Virus record (IMG/VR): IMGVR_UViG_3300030380_003538
Span: 1 to 29,172 of that record
Length of the DNA stretch: 29,172 bases
Source of the DNA: a virus
Direction: 5' to 3' (one strand)
Shown here: one piece after another, positions 6,547 through 13,192 of the stretch
How the letters are laid out: each line of letters opens with the position of its first letter
Position numbering within the stretch: position 1 is the first letter of the stretch
Notes under the pieces: generated by a model
Seen by the model: the letters and a program-made list of their open reading frames with translations, nothing else
Database searches by the model: none
What the model was told of the DNA's origin: nothing
Translations under genes and position numbers: made by a program

Positions 6547-7340
6547 CAAACCTCTTTTCTTGCCTTTAAAACGGTATCTTCTTTCCAAATCCAATTATCT
6601 GGGTTCGGAATCAATGAATTTTTCACATCTTCCGGTGAATTAACCGTTTCGAGATATTTTCCCATAACAAGTACAATATGTTCGCAAACTTTCATAGGTG
6701 GGCCATAATCAGATAATTCTAATTGTGTGAATTGAGGGCCTACAATTTTTGGGTTTTTAGCTTTTGAAGGTGATTTTAAATGCCATAACATTTGTCTAGC
6801 ATTTGTTGCTCTTTGATAGATTGCTTGTTGCATGGCATAAGACATAGTAAATTGAGCACTTTTATTTGATGTTTTAAGATCAATATAGAAATCCTCCTTT
6901 GTATTTTTATCTTCAAAATGAAAATCAGTAAAACCTTTGAACGGTATTCCTTTAATAAATACTTCAACTTGTTTTTGATAATCAATAAGATTCCATTGAA
7001 AAGCATGCTCCTGGAATTTTTTTGCCCCAAATGTTAAAAAAGGAATTAGATTAGTTCGCTCTTCATCAACTTTAGGATCATTAATTCTTGAGCAATTTGC
7101 ATCATATTCATCTAACATAAGTTTTTTTGCTTCTTTGATATCAAATCCATTTAATATTAAATTTAAACCAGATTCAACGGCTTTACCTCTTTCAGCTGCA
7201 GCACTACTAGGAAATTCATATCCAAAAATTCTTCGTAGCGCCCACCTTTCCCTATAAAAAGCGAATTCGTTTAAATGACTAAAAGATAAGGGCAATAAAC
7301 TTTTATCGCCCCTATCAAATTTTTTAAAATGCTCAATCAT
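6537..7340 (-). CDS. PD-(D/E)XK nuclease of the RecB/Cas4-like superfamily
   Basis: 267 residues. Motifs in order are RGKAVE (Gly52-Glu56), GFTDF with Asp139, an acidic-x-Lys motif IDLKT (Asp154-x-Lys156), and the helix MQQAIYQRA, which fits the QxxxY motif of RecB-family nucleases (Gln171-Tyr175). The second acidic residue is Asp rather than the usual Glu. The expected role is a metal-dependent DNA nuclease for recombination or end processing. A phage recombination exonuclease is the simplest reading, since an OB-fold-like protein is encoded in the same operon. No Cas4-type iron-sulphur cysteine set is visible. It is last in the leftward operon and its start overlaps the upstream gene by 8 bases. 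Confidence 0.8.
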   Translation of the reverse strand: MIEHFKKFDRGDKSLLPLSFSHLNEFAFYRERWALRRIFGYEFPSSAAAERGKAVESGLNLILNGFDIKEAKKLMLDEYDANCSRINDPKVDEERTNLIPFLTFGAKKFQEHAFQWNLIDYQKQVEVFIKGIPFKGFTDFHFEDKNTKEDFYIDLKTSNKSAQFTMSYAMQQAIYQRATNARQMLWHLKSPSKAKNPKIVGPQFTQLELSDYGPPMKVCEHIVLVMGKYLETVNSPEDVKNSLIPNPDNWIWKEDTVLKARKEVWGY

Positions 7341-7569
7341 TTTTAAGAATCTTTCCTGCTAATGATTTATTCATTCTAGAAACAACTTTGTTAAATCTTG
7401 ATTGCATATCTTTTAATTTTGATTGCATTTCTTCAAGATCGCCAAGTTCTTCGTGAACTTCATTCCATAAATCTAGATTATGTTCACCGTGTTTTTTGAT
7501 GAATTCATCTTTAGTTAGATTTCCTGCATCTTCTTGCATATCTAAATACCAAGCTCCTGTTTTACTCAT
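7333..7569 (-). CDS. Small acidic coiled-coil protein
   Basis: 78 residues. The N-terminal part is MSKTGAWYLDMQEDAGNLTK. From about residue 38 to 72 there is a coiled coil (LGDLEEMQSKLKDMQSRFNK). The start overlaps the upstream stop (ATGA), so it is probably translationally coupled to the HTH gene. It contains no catalytic motif. It could be a small partner of the nuclease encoded just downstream. Confidence 0.65.
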   Translation of the reverse strand: MSKTGAWYLDMQEDAGNLTKDEFIKKHGEHNLDLWNEVHEELGDLEEMQSKLKDMQSRFNKVVSRMNKSLAGKILKND

Positions 7570-7763
7570 TTTACCTCCAACGAATATTGTGCAAATGTTT
7601 TACCTTGTTTAGTAATATTTTCAGTATTTATATTATGCCCCTGTTTTCTTAAATCAAGAATTCTAGCACTCAATCTAAAACAACCAAATTTATTTAATGC
7701 TGTTATTGGGGTTAATTTTTTACCTTGTTTTAAGTAATTTAGTATTTGTGTATTCTGGCTCAT
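7566..7763 (-). CDS. Small helix-turn-helix protein (HTH_39-like)
   Basis: 65 residues. The core ILNYLKQGKKLTPITALNKF followed by GCFRLSARILDLRKQGHNI has the winged-helix layout of the phage HTH_39 family (helix, turn with TPITAL, recognition helix with SARI-LRKQG, wing with FAQYSL). A strong ribosome site (AGGAG, 5 bases before ATG) is present. It is the clearest transcription-factor candidate in the genome and could act at the dyad in the divergent spacer, though that link is inference. No dimerisation domain beyond the HTH is seen. Confidence 0.75.
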   Translation of the reverse strand: MSQNTQILNYLKQGKKLTPITALNKFGCFRLSARILDLRKQGHNINTENITKQGKTFAQYSLEVK

Positions 7764-7775
7764 ATAAACTCCTTT

Positions 7776-8129
7776 CTATAAGTTTTTAGCCAATTCCCTT
7801 TCGTTAACAACTTTTGTTCGTAAGTCGTTACGAAAAGCTTTGAAGGTTTCAAATCTAATTTTAGATTGATTCCTTGCCTTTAAGGTTTTTTCGTATCTAT
7901 CAAAAAAATCCTTAAACTTTTTATCTGAATAAATTTTTCCATTTAATTCAGTAATATTCTTATATCCGCCAAATTTTGTATAATAAAGCGTTAATTCTGC
8001 CACTATCATTTTTTCTTCTTTTTTCATCAAATCTATAGCTGTATCATTATCAGCAAATTCTAATCCTAGTTCTTCCTCCTTATGTGAAAGTACATTTGGA
8101 TCAAAATTAAGAGAATAAATATCGGTCAT
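7776..8129 (-). CDS. Unknown protein, 117 residues
   Basis: Mixed-charge helical protein (EKMIVAELTLYYTKFGGYKN in the middle, basic helix KTLKARNQSKIRFETFKAFR in the second half). It overlaps the HNH gene's 3' end by 23 bases. No motif I recognise. The position between the HNH and HTH genes suggests an early function in DNA metabolism or host takeover. A weak ribosome site lies before the start. Confidence 0.65.
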   Translation of the reverse strand: MTDIYSLNFDPNVLSHKEEELGLEFADNDTAIDLMKKEEKMIVAELTLYYTKFGGYKNITELNGKIYSDKKFKDFFDRYEKTLKARNQSKIRFETFKAFRNDLRTKVVNERELAKNL

Positions 8130-8406
8130 TGTTTTCTTTAATCCTTATTTTTTCTTCTAAAATATTTTGTAGATCTTCAATTTTAATTATCCTGGAATGT
8201 GCTTGATTATGACAATCCCTGCATAATGGAAAAAGATTATCAATTCTATTGAGTCTGTAATTTTTTACTCCACCCATTTTTTTAGCGATAATATGATGTA
8301 TATCTACGGCTTGTTGTTTATCACAGTGCCAACAAATAGGGGTATCCGTTTCTGAATACCCCCAAAAGTCTCTAAAAAGCTTTTTATAATCCTTTAAGGT
8401 TTTCAT
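8107..8406 (-). CDS. HNH endonuclease, compact
   Basis: 99 residues. A zinc-ribbon HNH fold is clear: CWHC (Cys25, Cys28), DIHHI (His37-His38), DNLFPLC (Asn57, Cys62), RDCHNQAH (Cys65, His66, His70). The enzyme would nick or cut DNA with one metal ion. It is free-standing rather than in an intron. Small HNH proteins in phages can be packaging cofactors, homing enzymes or weapons against host DNA. Here it lies in the early block, far from terminase. It overlaps genes on both sides by 23 bases. Confidence 0.82.
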   Translation of the reverse strand: MKTLKDYKKLFRDFWGYSETDTPICWHCDKQQAVDIHHIIAKKMGGVKNYRLNRIDNLFPLCRDCHNQAHSRIIKIEDLQNILEEKIRIKENNDRYLFS

Positions 8407-8806
8407 TAAAAGCTTTTACTGCATTTCTTGTAAGTTCATTGATATTATCTACGGAAAAATGTCCACTTCCCATAGAACGACCAACGACACCTGTAACAAA
8501 AATATCTAATCTTTGAGTATCGCTTTTATTGAACCCATTTGATTTGATTGGTGCAGATTGATTAAATCCATCGTCTTGATTTGTATGATTATCAGCTACT
8601 TGTATATCCTTAACATTTGTATACTGATTCCCATTTGATGATGTTTTTGTATTAATTATTGTAAAATTAATAGCATCACCGGGTTTAGGCATTGGATTTA
8701 AAACTGAGCCACGAGTATATAAACGAGTTCCGTCTATAAGATCTATAGCATAGTTTGGTTTACCATCTTCGCTATTATCGAAGATTTTATCTATAACATT
8801 TGTCAT
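8384..8806 (-). CDS. OB-fold-like protein, candidate ssDNA-binding protein
   Basis: 140 residues from the ATG at 8806, which has a strong AGGAGG ribosome site 5 bases upstream. An upstream ATG in frame at 8842 would read through that site. Residues about 15-65 alternate beta-strand patterns (YAIDLIDGTRLY, GDAINFTIINTKTS, GNQYTNVKDIQV) typical of an OB fold. A Gln/Asn/Ser linker follows, then a C-terminal helical segment (RLDIFVTGVVGRSMGSGHFS and on). This build occurs in phage single-strand-binding proteins, and the nearby recombination-type nuclease fits. The acidic tail of classical SSB is absent, so the function is a moderate inference. Confidence 0.6.
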   Translation of the reverse strand: MTNVIDKIFDNSEDGKPNYAIDLIDGTRLYTRGSVLNPMPKPGDAINFTIINTKTSSNGNQYTNVKDIQVADNHTNQDDGFNQSAPIKSNGFNKSDTQRLDIFVTGVVGRSMGSGHFSVDNINELTRNAVKAFNENLKGL

Positions 8807-8818
8807 AGTTCCTCCTTT

Positions 8819-8830
8819 ATTATTATTATT
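8819..8830. repeat. (ATT)4 tract before a ribosome site
   Basis: Four perfect ATT units on the plus strand, read as (AAT)4 on the coding strand, lie just upstream of the AGGAGG of the OB-fold-like gene. The same 12 bases occur at 9647-9658 and 10087-10098. Confidence 0.8.
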
Positions 8831-9269
8831 TGTTAAGTACATTATAACCTCTACCTTCTAGACAATTATTAATTAAATCTTGTCTAGTTGTTAGCTTAGG
8901 TGAAAGCCATAATACACGCCAACGAAGTCCATTATATATTGTTTTTCCTGTATCCATAACTTTATTAGTGTTATCTTTTACAATAGCTTCACAAGTATAA
9001 TAATCATCGTGGTATCTGTTCATATCACCATTGATATTTGCAGATGATTTGCCCCTACTATCTACGATTGGTTTGCTGCTACAACCAAATACTAACATCG
9101 CAATACATAGTAAAAGCAAAATTATTGAAACCTTACAACACAATTTGTAGTAAGTTTTTCTTTTTGGAAATTTATGATTAAATTCAAAAATAGGTTTTCT
9201 TGTTCTAGGACAATAACCCTTAATTTGCTGACTCATATATCCATAAGGAAAATATTTATGTTTTTTCAT
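8826..9269 (-). CDS. Predicted lipoprotein in the early operon
   Basis: 147 residues from the ATG at 9269. A longer frame to 9440 would lie inside the neighbouring gene and lacks support. A 47-residue basic N-terminal part precedes a hydrophobic segment (about 48-62, VSIILLLLCIAMLVFG) and a lipobox-like LVFGC with Cys63, then SSKPIVDSRGKS. The mature part holds HDDYYTCEAIVKD and a C-terminal NNCLEGRGYNVLN, a pattern I have seen in phage and bacterial small lipoproteins. The cytoplasmic tail is unusually long for a signal peptide; a start at Met12 is possible. Expression in the early block suggests surface alteration such as superinfection exclusion, which is inference only. Confidence 0.65.
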   Translation of the reverse strand: MKKHKYFPYGYMSQQIKGYCPRTRKPIFEFNHKFPKRKTYYKLCCKVSIILLLLCIAMLVFGCSSKPIVDSRGKSSANINGDMNRYHDDYYTCEAIVKDNTNKVMDTGKTIYNGLRWRVLWLSPKLTTRQDLINNCLEGRGYNVLNK

Positions 9270-9636
9270 TAAATACTCTTCTATAACCTTTATCTGCACA
9301 TAATTTTGCAAATTGTTTTGAACATTTACCGCTACAAAAATAGTAATCAGTATGATAAAAACTTTCTCCGTCCCATGTGTGCCAACTGTAACCAGATTCG
9401 CCTGTATATTTAGTTTTACCTGTTTCTTGAAAATAATCAAAATCAGTATGTTTTTTTTCTCTAAAACAATAAGCTATTTGATTTCCTTTATATAAATCAT
9501 TCAATTTATAACCAGAAGGGCCTCTTCCAAATTTAATTAAATCATTTGTAACATTAAAATGAGATTCACTCTTACGGCGAAATTTTTTTTGACAATTGAT
9601 GCAACATTTTACTTTTGGTTTCCAAATACTATTCAT
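9256..9636 (-). CDS. Cys-rich protein, possible zinc binder
   Basis: 126 residues from the ATG at 9636, whose ribosome site GGAG lies 6 bases upstream. An alternative ATG at 9648 overlaps that site. An N-terminal CCINC (Cys11, 12, 15) and a late CSGKC (Cys101, Cys105) plus Cys113 could hold a structural zinc. Between them are aromatic and Gly-rich segments (SGYSWHTWDGESFYHTDYYF). I do not recognise a family. It may be a small host-takeover or nucleic-acid-binding protein. It overlaps the lipoprotein start by 14 bases. Confidence 0.65.
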   Translation of the reverse strand: MNSIWKPKVKCCINCQKKFRRKSESHFNVTNDLIKFGRGPSGYKLNDLYKGNQIAYCFREKKHTDFDYFQETGKTKYTGESGYSWHTWDGESFYHTDYYFCSGKCSKQFAKLCADKGYRRVFNEKT

Positions 9637-9805
9637 TATCAACTCCATTATTATTATTAATTATTTTACTACTCATAACTAAATTAAAGTTATTATCAAA
9701 AACGGCACTACTGCCGTCTATGAATTCAATTTTAAAATAATGAGTGACCTTACCATTTTCGATAAGGTCAACTCTTTTAGTAGATTTAAAAAGTTTGGGA
9801 ATCAT
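9629..9805 (-). CDS. Small unknown protein, 58 residues
   Basis: The start ATG at 9805 overlaps the upstream stop (TAATG on the coding strand) and has a GGGAG ribosome site; a longer version from 9820 is unlikely. The body KRVDLIENGKVTHYFKIEFI then DGSSAVFDNNFNL suggests a small beta-rich fold. The C-terminus has four Asn encoded by an (AAT)4 tract. No function can be named. Confidence 0.6.
   Translation of the reverse strand: MIPKLFKSTKRVDLIENGKVTHYFKIEFIDGSSAVFDNNFNLVMSSKIINNNNGVDNE
9647..9658. repeat. (ATT)4 tract, second copy
   Basis: Encodes Asn-Asn-Asn-Asn in the 58-residue gene and at the same time sits directly before the GGAG ribosome site of the Cys-rich gene downstream, the same context as the copy at 8819. 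Confidence 0.8.
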
Positions 9806-10104
9806 TATAGACACTCCCAATAAGTTTTTTGATAAGTTACTAAAAATGTAGATTTCATTCTAGAAAGTAATTCAGTTCTTCTTTTAGCATTTTCATGAGA
9901 TAAAGAACCTTGAGTCAAATGATCAGCAAGAACTATTTTTGCTTCATCAATAAATTTTTTATTACCACTTCTAAATGCTAAATATAAAACATTTTCAGTA
10001 TGATAATTTGTATCAGTGTTTTCTTTTAGTAAGTCTTGGAAATCTTTAGCAGTCATTGAAAAGATTTCTTTATAAGTTTTTAGTCTATTATTATTATTAG
10101 TCAT
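9805..10104 (-). CDS. First gene of the leftward block, unknown 99-residue protein
   Basis: ATG 10104 has a strong GGAGG ribosome site (5 bases); the ATG 12 bases earlier contains that site and is rejected. The protein is helical and charged (TYKEIFSMTAKDFQDLLKEN, then AKIVLADHLTQGSLSHENAK). As the promoter-proximal early gene it is likely the first phage protein made, so a host-takeover or regulatory role is plausible but not shown. No family recognised. Confidence 0.65.
   Translation of the reverse strand: MTNNNNRLKTYKEIFSMTAKDFQDLLKENTDTNYHTENVLYLAFRSGNKKFIDEAKIVLADHLTQGSLSHENAKRRTELLSRMKSTFLVTYQKTYWECL
10087..10098. repeat. (ATT)4 tract, third copy
   Basis: Encodes the Asn run in MTNNNNRLK at the start of the first leftward gene. 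Identical in sequence to the copies at 8819 and 9647, but here it lies after the start codon rather than before a ribosome site. Confidence 0.8.
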
Positions 10105-10183
10105 TTTGACCTCCATATTATTAATTTAAAAATATCCTATCAGTTTGTCTAGGTTATGCGAAGCATTATTTTCATAAAAATAT

Positions 10184-10205
10184 CCTTGTTTTACAAGGTT
10201 TTTTT
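10184..10205 (+). terminator. Rho-independent terminator in the divergent spacer
   Basis: CCTTG and CAAGG form a 5-bp stem with a TTTTA loop, followed at once by seven T on the plus strand. The reverse strand has only a weak displaced T run. Its orientation would stop rightward transcripts that come from the left, or a short leader RNA started within the spacer. Confidence 0.7.
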
Positions 10206-10246
10206 GATAAAGTTTAATTATTATTTTTTTCATATAAGATAATAAT

Positions 10247-10275
10247 TGTAGTATGACCTCCAAAATTATACTACA
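10247..10275. promoter_or_regulatory. Operator-like dyad with overlapping -10 candidates
   Basis: TGTAGTAT and ATACTACA are perfect 8-base inverted arms with a 13-base spacer, so the half-site centres are two DNA turns apart. The right arm overlaps TATACT (10267-10272, plus) and TATAAT (10270-10265, minus). The -35 matches at normal spacing are poor (TTGTAG at 15 bases on plus; ACTAAT at 17 bases on minus). A dimeric regulator bound here could control both blocks. Confidence 0.55.
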
Positions 10276-10276
10276 C

Positions 10277-10307
10277 ATAGGGGGTGGATTAGTAGTTTGC
10301 CCCCTAT
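10277..10307 (+). promoter_or_regulatory. Hairpin covering the start of the first rightward gene
   Basis: ATAGGGGG and CCCCCTAT are perfect 8-base inverted arms around a 15-base loop. The left arm contains the only purine-rich ribosome-site candidate (AGGGGGTGG). The right arm ends in the ATG at 10306, and the loop ends in the alternative TTG start at 10297. In the mRNA this stem would hide the initiation region. Confidence 0.55.
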
Positions 10308-10680
10308 GACCAAAGAAATATCAATTCAAATAGCTTGCAATTTACTACTAGAAGAACTTTCAGATATTTATATTTTTAGACATTATCATGTAGCTAATGA
10401 GGGTAAAAGATCAGTACAATATCAAATGAAATTAAAAAAAATGGGTTTTAAAGCAGGAGTTCCAGATTTTGTTATAGAATATCCTCCTGGAAAACTACTC
10501 TATGTGGAATTGAAAAACGAAAAGGGCCAATTATCCAATTCTCAAAAATTATGGAAAATTCAATCTGTTGCTTTAAATACGCCATTTTTTGTAGTAAAAG
10601 GGAATATAGAACGATGTTTAATAGATTTGACAGAGATCATAGATAAAAATGTCCCGCGTCGTCCAAATAAGAAATACTAA
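10306..10680 (+). CDS. VRR-NUC domain nuclease
   Basis: 124 residues from ATG 10306, or 127 from TTG 10297, which has the better ribosome-site spacing (about 9 bases to GGGGGTGG); the start is unsettled. The VRR-NUC pattern is clear: HVANEGKRS near residue 27, GFKAGVPDF with Asp54, and LYVELKNEKGQLS with Glu68-x-Lys70, then the helix NSQKLWK. These are PD-(D/E)XK-fold metal nucleases, in phages often structure-specific or junction-resolving enzymes. It is the first gene of the rightward block, before the replication protein, so a DNA-processing role in replication or packaging is likely. Confidence 0.85.
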   Translation: MTKEISIQIACNLLLEELSDIYIFRHYHVANEGKRSVQYQMKLKKMGFKAGVPDFVIEYPPGKLLYVELKNEKGQLSNSQKLWKIQSVALNTPFFVVKGNIERCLIDLTEIIDKNVPRRPNKKY

Positions 10681-10897
10681 AATTTTATTACCGGAAGATG
10701 AAAAAAACCAAGACATATTTATAGGTTTATGGTTGAAAGCACAGAGCAAAGCTATTACAAAAGTCAAAGACGAATTTATTTTTGAAGATTATTCTACGGA
10801 CGAGATAGATGATAAAATAGATGAGTATACTTTAAAATTTTATAGACAATTAAAATATGGAGGTCACAATGTTTATAGACGAGAACTCGAAACCTAA
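10649..10897 (+). CDS. Small acidic unknown protein
   Basis: 82 residues, starting inside the nuclease gene (32-base overlap) and ending inside the next gene (29-base overlap). The N-terminus MSRVVQIRNTKILLPEDEKN is followed by an acidic helical half (FEDYSTDEIDDKIDEYTLKF). No family recognised. The double overlap suggests translational coupling of nuclease, this protein and the replication protein. Confidence 0.6.
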   Translation: MSRVVQIRNTKILLPEDEKNQDIFIGLWLKAQSKAITKVKDEFIFEDYSTDEIDDKIDEYTLKFYRQLKYGGHNVYRRELET

Positions 10898-11714
10898 AGA
10901 AAAATTAAAAGCTTGGTATTTATTTACCGAAGATTTTATCGCAGGAACTCAACATTTAACAAATCAAGAAATAGGAATTTATATTCGTTTGCTTTGTTGG
11001 AATTGGAATAAAAGATGTCCTGGACTTCCCAAAGATATGAATACTATATTACGAATTGCTAATTGTATTACTGATTCAGAAAAGTTTTCATGTGAAAAAA
11101 TAGTAAATGAGTTTTTCGTATTGATAAATGATCATTATCAAAATGAAAGACAACTACAAGAATTTTTATATATTACAAAAAGAATTGAAGCTTCTAAAGA
11201 AAATGGAAAATTAGGTGGTCGTCCAAAAAAACCTAGCACAAACCCCCCTACCTCTACCACTACCCCTACCAATAAAACCACTAGTAAATATAATCCTTTG
11301 TTTAATTTATTTTGGGATAAAATTAATAATAAAGTTTCTAAAGGAACAGCAGAAAAAAATTTTTTACGAATAGAACAAGAATGGCAAGATAAAGCTGAAG
11401 ATCTAGCAAAATTATATAATTCTTATTATGATTCAGTAAAAGATAAAGAATATGCAAAACAACCGGCTTTTTGGCTATCGGCTAAAAAATATTTAGATAA
11501 ACTTCCAGAAAAAAATTATAATTTTGGAGTAGTTAATAGAGATGAAGAACGAGTAAAAATGTTTGTAGAAGCAATAAAAAATAATAAAGTTACTCAATTT
11601 ATTAAGGATTATGCCTTACGAAACAAAGATATTATTGATATGGGAATAAAAAAAGGATTAATCACAAAAGATCAAGCAATTAATGATTTAGAAATGAGGA
11701 ATGAATATTTATGA
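10869..11714 (+). CDS. DUF1376-type replication protein
   Basis: 281 residues from ATG 10869, which has GGAGG 6 bases upstream; the frame extends to an ATG at 10857 that contains that site and is rejected. The N-terminal 100 residues match the DUF1376 pattern (WYLFTEDFIAGTQHLTNQEI, then YIRLLCWNW and LPKDMNTILRI), a winged-helix domain of phage replication proteins. A basic Lys/Pro/Thr linker (about 115-145) leads to a helical C-terminal part. In other phages such proteins pair with a DnaC- or helicase-type partner, which is absent here. It is the only visible replication-initiation candidate. Its stop overlaps the next ATG (ATGA). Confidence 0.75.
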   Translation: MFIDENSKPKEKLKAWYLFTEDFIAGTQHLTNQEIGIYIRLLCWNWNKRCPGLPKDMNTILRIANCITDSEKFSCEKIVNEFFVLINDHYQNERQLQEFLYITKRIEASKENGKLGGRPKKPSTNPPTSTTTPTNKTTSKYNPLFNLFWDKINNKVSKGTAEKNFLRIEQEWQDKAEDLAKLYNSYYDSVKDKEYAKQPAFWLSAKKYLDKLPEKNYNFGVVNRDEERVKMFVEAIKNNKVTQFIKDYALRNKDIIDMGIKKGLITKDQAINDLEMRNEYL

Positions 11715-12826
11715 ATATACAAGAAATAGAAATAGAAAAATTAATTCCATATCATAATAATCCAAGAAAAGATCAAGCAATAGATAAAGTTGCAAGTTCT
11801 ATAAATGAATATGGATTTCAGCAGCCAATAGTCGTAGATAAAAAAATGATTGTAATTGTGGGACATACTCGATTGTTAGCGTCTAAAAAACTTGGATTAA
11901 AAAAAGTTCCTGTGTTCATAGCAGATTTATCAGAAACAAAAGCAAAAGCTTATAGAATTGCAGATAATAGATTGAATGAAGATAGCGCCTGGGATTTAGA
12001 TTTATTGAATCTAGAGATATCAGATTTATTAGATGATAATTATGATCTTAATTTATTAGGATTTGATCCAAAAGAATTAGATAAAATAATTGTTGATGAT
12101 AAAGAATATTTTAGCGATGAAGATGAAATCCCAGAAAATGTATCAGATAGAGGAATAAAACAAGGCGATATATATGAATTAGGCCGTCATAGGTTGATGT
12201 GTGGGGATTGTACTGACGAAGAAAGTGTAAAAAAATTATTAAATAATGAGGAAATAGAAATGTCTTTTATTGATCCTCCATATGGCCTAGATTATGAATA
12301 TAACTCCTACAAAGATATAGAGGGAGCTGAATATCTTGCTTTTTGTGATAAATGGTTTCAATTATTAGAAAAATATTCAAAGTTTAATTTTATTACAGCT
12401 GGTTGGAAATATAATGAATATTGGATAAAAAAGGGGCCTAAAGATATATTTTATTGGCTATCTAGAAATAAACAAACAGGCGGAAAATTATCTCATTTTA
12501 GGAAGATTGAACCTATATTTTTATTTGGAAGTTTACCTAAAAAAGTAAGATATGATCTAGATTATTTTGATTTTAATAGTGATAGATTAGACGGATTGAG
12601 AGATTTACATACATGTCCAAAACCAGTAAAGTTTGTTGAATCAGCTATCAATGTTATTACAAAAAAGAATGTTTTAGATTTATTTTTAGGTTCTGGAACT
12701 TCTTTGATTGCATGTGAAAATCTAAATAAAAATTGTTTTGGAATGGAACTTGATCCTAAATATATAGATGTAATTATTCAACGATTTGAAAATTATACAA
12801 AGATAAAAGCAAAAAAAATTAATTAG
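11711..12826 (+). CDS. ParB-like nuclease domain fused to an N6-adenine/N4-cytosine DNA methyltransferase
   Basis: 371 residues. Residues 1-90 form a ParB/Srx-like domain (LIPYHNNPRKDQ, then GFQQPIVVDKKMIVIVGHTR and ADNRLNE). A linker leads to the methyltransferase: the catalytic motif DPPY at 188-191 comes before the SAM-binding FLGSGT near 325, the order of beta-class enzymes. It would methylate an exocyclic amino group in phage DNA using S-adenosylmethionine. ParB-methylase fusions are known in phages and mobile elements. No restriction enzyme is adjacent, so it is an orphan, probably protecting phage DNA or marking it for packaging. Confidence 0.9.
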   Translation: MNIQEIEIEKLIPYHNNPRKDQAIDKVASSINEYGFQQPIVVDKKMIVIVGHTRLLASKKLGLKKVPVFIADLSETKAKAYRIADNRLNEDSAWDLDLLNLEISDLLDDNYDLNLLGFDPKELDKIIVDDKEYFSDEDEIPENVSDRGIKQGDIYELGRHRLMCGDCTDEESVKKLLNNEEIEMSFIDPPYGLDYEYNSYKDIEGAEYLAFCDKWFQLLEKYSKFNFITAGWKYNEYWIKKGPKDIFYWLSRNKQTGGKLSHFRKIEPIFLFGSLPKKVRYDLDYFDFNSDRLDGLRDLHTCPKPVKFVESAINVITKKNVLDLFLGSGTSLIACENLNKNCFGMELDPKYIDVIIQRFENYTKIKAKKIN

Positions 12827-12886
12827 ATTTATTATAAAAAGTCTGCTAAAAAAAAATTACCTATACTCAAGGGGAAAGAGGATTGA

Positions 12887-13192
12887 ATGGCAAGACCTAA
12901 AAAATATAAAATAGATACTGATCAAGTAATCAAATTAGCTCAATTTGGTTGTACAAATAAGGAAATAGGCGAGTTTTTTGGATGTAGTCCAGATCTTATA
13001 GAAAAGAGTTATTCGGAATTTCTTACAAAAGGAAGAGTAAATGGAAAAATAAGACTGAGACAATTACAATGGAAAGCAGCAGATAAAGGGAATGTAGCGA
13101 TGCTTATATTCCTAGGTAAAAATATTTTAGGACAACAGGACACAATAGAATCAAGTCAAACGGAAGAACCTTTACAATGGTCATATGACTAA
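12887..13192 (+). CDS. terS: Terminase small subunit
   Basis: 101 residues, near the low end for the family. An N-terminal HTH (ARPKKYKIDTDQVIKLAQFG then CTNKEIGEFFGCSPDLIEKS) would bind the packaging site. The following helical part (GRVNGKIRLRQLQWKAADKG, AMLIFLGKNILG) fits the oligomerisation region and the GN-AMLIFLGK motif seen in many small terminases. A 60-base gap before it (12827-12886) is the largest in this part of the block, and a ribosome site AGAGGA precedes ATG. It overlaps the next gene by 8 bases and lies one gene away from the large subunit. Confidence 0.85.
   Translation: MARPKKYKIDTDQVIKLAQFGCTNKEIGEFFGCSPDLIEKSYSEFLTKGRVNGKIRLRQLQWKAADKGNVAMLIFLGKNILGQQDTIESSQTEEPLQWSYD

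Noticed and set aside
9270-9440. Long N-terminal extension of the lipoprotein (from 9440)
   Set aside because: It lies wholly inside the Cys-rich gene in another frame and has no supported start.
12827-12886. Promoter at TATACT (12862-12867) before the small terminase
   Set aside because: No acceptable -35 hexamer at normal distance; in such AT-rich DNA a -10 match alone is expected by chance.
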